From positions 1,116,001 through 1,180,000 of the forward strand of contig OY781533.1 of NCBI GenBank assembly GCA_963677015.1: DNA of 64,000 nucleotides, given 5' to 3'. Positions within the stretch are counted from its first letter, which is position 1. Every line of letters starts with the position of its first letter. The notes beneath the pieces were generated by a model. The model was not told the origin of the DNA. It was given only the letters and a program-made list of their open reading frames with translations, and did no database searches. The stretch is from G963556115 sp963677015 (GTDB lineage: Bacteria > Planctomycetota > SZUA-567). Shown piece after piece: positions 62,516 through 64,000 of the stretch. A program made the position numbers and the translations under genes.

Positions 62516-63841
62516 ATGAGCGCAACTAACGCTAATGACATTAATATCAAAGGTATTCTGCTCGCTGAACAGCTGGATATGGATCAGATCAGAGATATGG
62601 GGCATAAAGTCAGACAGTACCTGAGTGTTCAGGATGATGCTTCTGCGCTGATCGATGAGGTGAAGGCTACAAAGTTACCTGAGCGTGATACGCGTGTTGC
62701 GGCTCTTTACTGGGTGCTGGGAAATAACGAGATGGCTGAAAGTTATGCCCAGAAAGATGCAAAGAGCTATGTGGCGCTGCTTATTCTTGGTGAGATTGCC
62801 GAGAGTGAAGGGGATCTGGCTGAGGCGTTGAATAATTATGATAAGGCTATCGCTCTTGCCGGAACTGAAAGTGCGTGTGCTCTGAGTAAACTCAGTGTTA
62901 AACTGAAGATGGGGCAGCATGACGAGGTTATGGCCGATATCGAAAAGCTTGAACGTGAGTTTGGCGATAAGGCGGATCTGTTCTATTTCAAGGCTCGCTG
63001 CTATGAGTTTTTCGGAGATTATGAGACGGCACTGGATGAATATGATAATGCGCTGGAACTGGATGATGAGCACTGTGAAGCGCTATTTTATGCGGCAAAA
63101 CTTCTTGATCTGCGTGGTGAAGATCAGAAGGCAATTGAATATTATAAACGTATAGGACCAGGTTCTGAGAATGCTTTTTCGAATGCATTTTTGAATCTCG
63201 CTTCTCTTTATGAAGATAATCATAATTTTGAGGAAGCGATTCACTGTTGTGAGATGATTCTTGCGCATGATCCAAGAAATAAACGGGCAAAGATGCTGCT
63301 GGAGTCGGCTGAGGCTTCTATCAGCATGTATTATTCTCCGGAAGAGACAAAACAGTCCGAAAAGCTTGAAGCTATTCTACGGGTGCCGGTTACAGATTTT
63401 GAACTTTCTGTTCGTAGTCGCAATTGCCTGGCAAAAATGAATATTCGTACGCTGGGAGATCTGGTAAAGAGAACCGAGAGTGAGATGCTGGCATATAAGA
63501 ACTTTGGCGAGACCAGTCTGCGCGAAATCAGAGATATGCTGGTCGCGAAGAATCTGCGTCTGGGTATGATGCGTGAAGATGCTGCTACTCGTGCCGCCTT
63601 CAACCGTTCTTCAAGCAAGCAGAAGGAAGAGATACTCAGCAAGCCGATCGATGATCTGGAGCTTTCTGTCCGTAGTCGCAAGTGTATGGACCGTATGGGA
63701 ATTAAGACCATTGGTGAGCTTTGTGAAAAATCCGAGAATGATCTTGCTACAGCTAAGAATTTCGGTCGAGTATCGCTCAATGAAATCAAGAAACGTCTGC
63801 AGGAGGCAAATCTTTCTCTGCGTCAGGATGATAAAGCCTAG
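62516..63841 (+). CDS. TPR protein with two RNA-polymerase alpha-CTD-like modules
   Basis: This 441-residue cytosolic protein combines TPR helices (about residues 60-275, including ALNNYDKAIALAG, ALDEYDNALELDDEH and EEAIHCCEMILAHDPRN) with two alpha-CTD-like domains (about 287-355 and 372-436). Module 1 aligns without gaps to E. coli alpha CTD: R300, N303, C304, G331, S334 and E337 match R265, N268, C269, G296, S299 and E302, with Thr for K298. Module 2 keeps the Arg, Cys, Gly, Ser and Glu (R386, C390, G417, S420, E423) but has Lys for N268. These residues bind the minor groove of UP elements in the polymerase. The true rpoA is not here. GGAGA lies ten bases before the ATG. Similar proteins occur in PVC bacteria (recollection); function is unknown. 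Confidence 0.9.
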   Translation: MSATNANDINIKGILLAEQLDMDQIRDMGHKVRQYLSVQDDASALIDEVKATKLPERDTRVAALYWVLGNNEMAESYAQKDAKSYVALLILGEIAESEGDLAEALNNYDKAIALAGTESACALSKLSVKLKMGQHDEVMADIEKLEREFGDKADLFYFKARCYEFFGDYETALDEYDNALELDDEHCEALFYAAKLLDLRGEDQKAIEYYKRIGPGSENAFSNAFLNLASLYEDNHNFEEAIHCCEMILAHDPRNKRAKMLLESAEASISMYYSPEETKQSEKLEAILRVPVTDFELSVRSRNCLAKMNIRTLGDLVKRTESEMLAYKNFGETSLREIRDMLVAKNLRLGMMREDAATRAAFNRSSSKQKEEILSKPIDDLELSVRSRKCMDRMGIKTIGELCEKSENDLATAKNFGRVSLNEIKKRLQEANLSLRQDDKA

Positions 63842-63863
63842 TTTATTAAGTGCTGGATATTTT

Positions 63864-63897
63864 AAGACGGACTCTGTGAATGGGTCCGTCTTTTTTA
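63864..63897 (+). terminator. Rho-independent terminator after the TPR/alpha-CTD gene
   Basis: AAGACGGAC and GTCCGTCTT form a 9-bp perfect stem with an 11-nt loop and a T-run. The remaining 100 bases of the window hold nothing I can identify. Confidence 0.92.
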
Positions 63898-64000
63898 TTG
63901 TAAGAGGTATCTTATGTCTTGTATATTTCTGGCGTTACCTTAAAATAGTGAATAATGTTTTTACCGTATGACTGGAGTGGATACTTGGTTGATTACCGTC

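Overview
The window is a contiguous piece of a bacterial chromosome with moderate GC, AT-rich intergenic spacers and strong Shine-Dalgarno sites, and it uses TTG and GTG starts as well as ATG. I see no insertion sequence, prophage, CRISPR array or tRNA. The gene set suggests a flagellated, largely anaerobic, sugar- and polyol-using bacterium. It has pyruvate phosphate dikinase, flavodoxin, thioredoxin reductase, a corrinoid-type methyltransferase, a NifA-like activator, a chemoreceptor and FliS. The TPR protein carrying two RNA-polymerase alpha-CTD modules and the paired GroEL genes point to the PVC superphylum (Lentisphaerota or relatives). That placement is inference; the 23S/5S rRNA at the left edge could settle it.

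Layout. 1-1.1 kb: 3' part of 23S rRNA, then 5S rRNA and a strong terminator. 1.7-11.9 kb: a divergent sugar-alcohol locus. One arm (minus strand) has a DeoR regulator, dhaK, an RpiB-like isomerase and dhaL. The other arm (plus strand) has a binding protein, ABC ATPase, permease, zinc polyol dehydrogenase and a TIM-barrel isomerase. Together they fit a route from a tetritol such as erythritol, via erythrulose and erythrulose phosphates, to erythrose 4-phosphate. 12.0-17.9 kb: a TetR/CecR-type regulator with its operator inside its own promoter, followed by ybhG-ybhF-ybhS-ybhR, an ABC-2 exporter. 18.0-20.9 kb: ppdK. 21.7-25.7 kb: a second RbsABC-like sugar importer whose permease has an extra periplasmic domain. 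26.4-27.3 kb: flavodoxin and its DUF2023-type partner. 27.3-32.5 kb: a MASE1 hybrid histidine kinase divergent from a Cache/PAS chemoreceptor.

32.5-36.0 kb: a tight minus-strand operon with a Cys-cluster/Lys-tail protein, thioredoxin reductase, a [2Fe-2S]/FAD reductase, an uncharacterised protein and an AlkD-like glycosylase. 36.2-39.1 kb: a GT39-type membrane glycosyltransferase and an unusual phosphofructokinase. 39.4-44.0 kb: a NifA-like activator, a PocR-AraC regulator and a divergent UroD-family methyltransferase fused to a thioredoxin-like domain. 44.3-45.7 kb: a sodium:neurotransmitter-type symporter. 45.8-47.5 kb: FliS with a repetitive tail, and a TPR protein. 47.7-51.5 kb: groEL1-groES-groEL2.

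51.8-56.2 kb: an L-fucose-type isomerase and FGGY kinase with a divergent AraC regulator. 56.4-64 kb: TrmO, a MerR/GyrI regulator, purF-purM, a cyclodeaminase-family protein (FchA-like), a methyltransferase and the TPR/alpha-CTD protein.

The points most worth following up are the tandem alpha-CTD protein, the UroD-thioredoxin fusion with an altered metal site, the sugar permease with a periplasmic insertion, the complete candidate tetritol pathway with its shared regulatory motif, and the recurrent basic low-complexity additions to otherwise conserved proteins.
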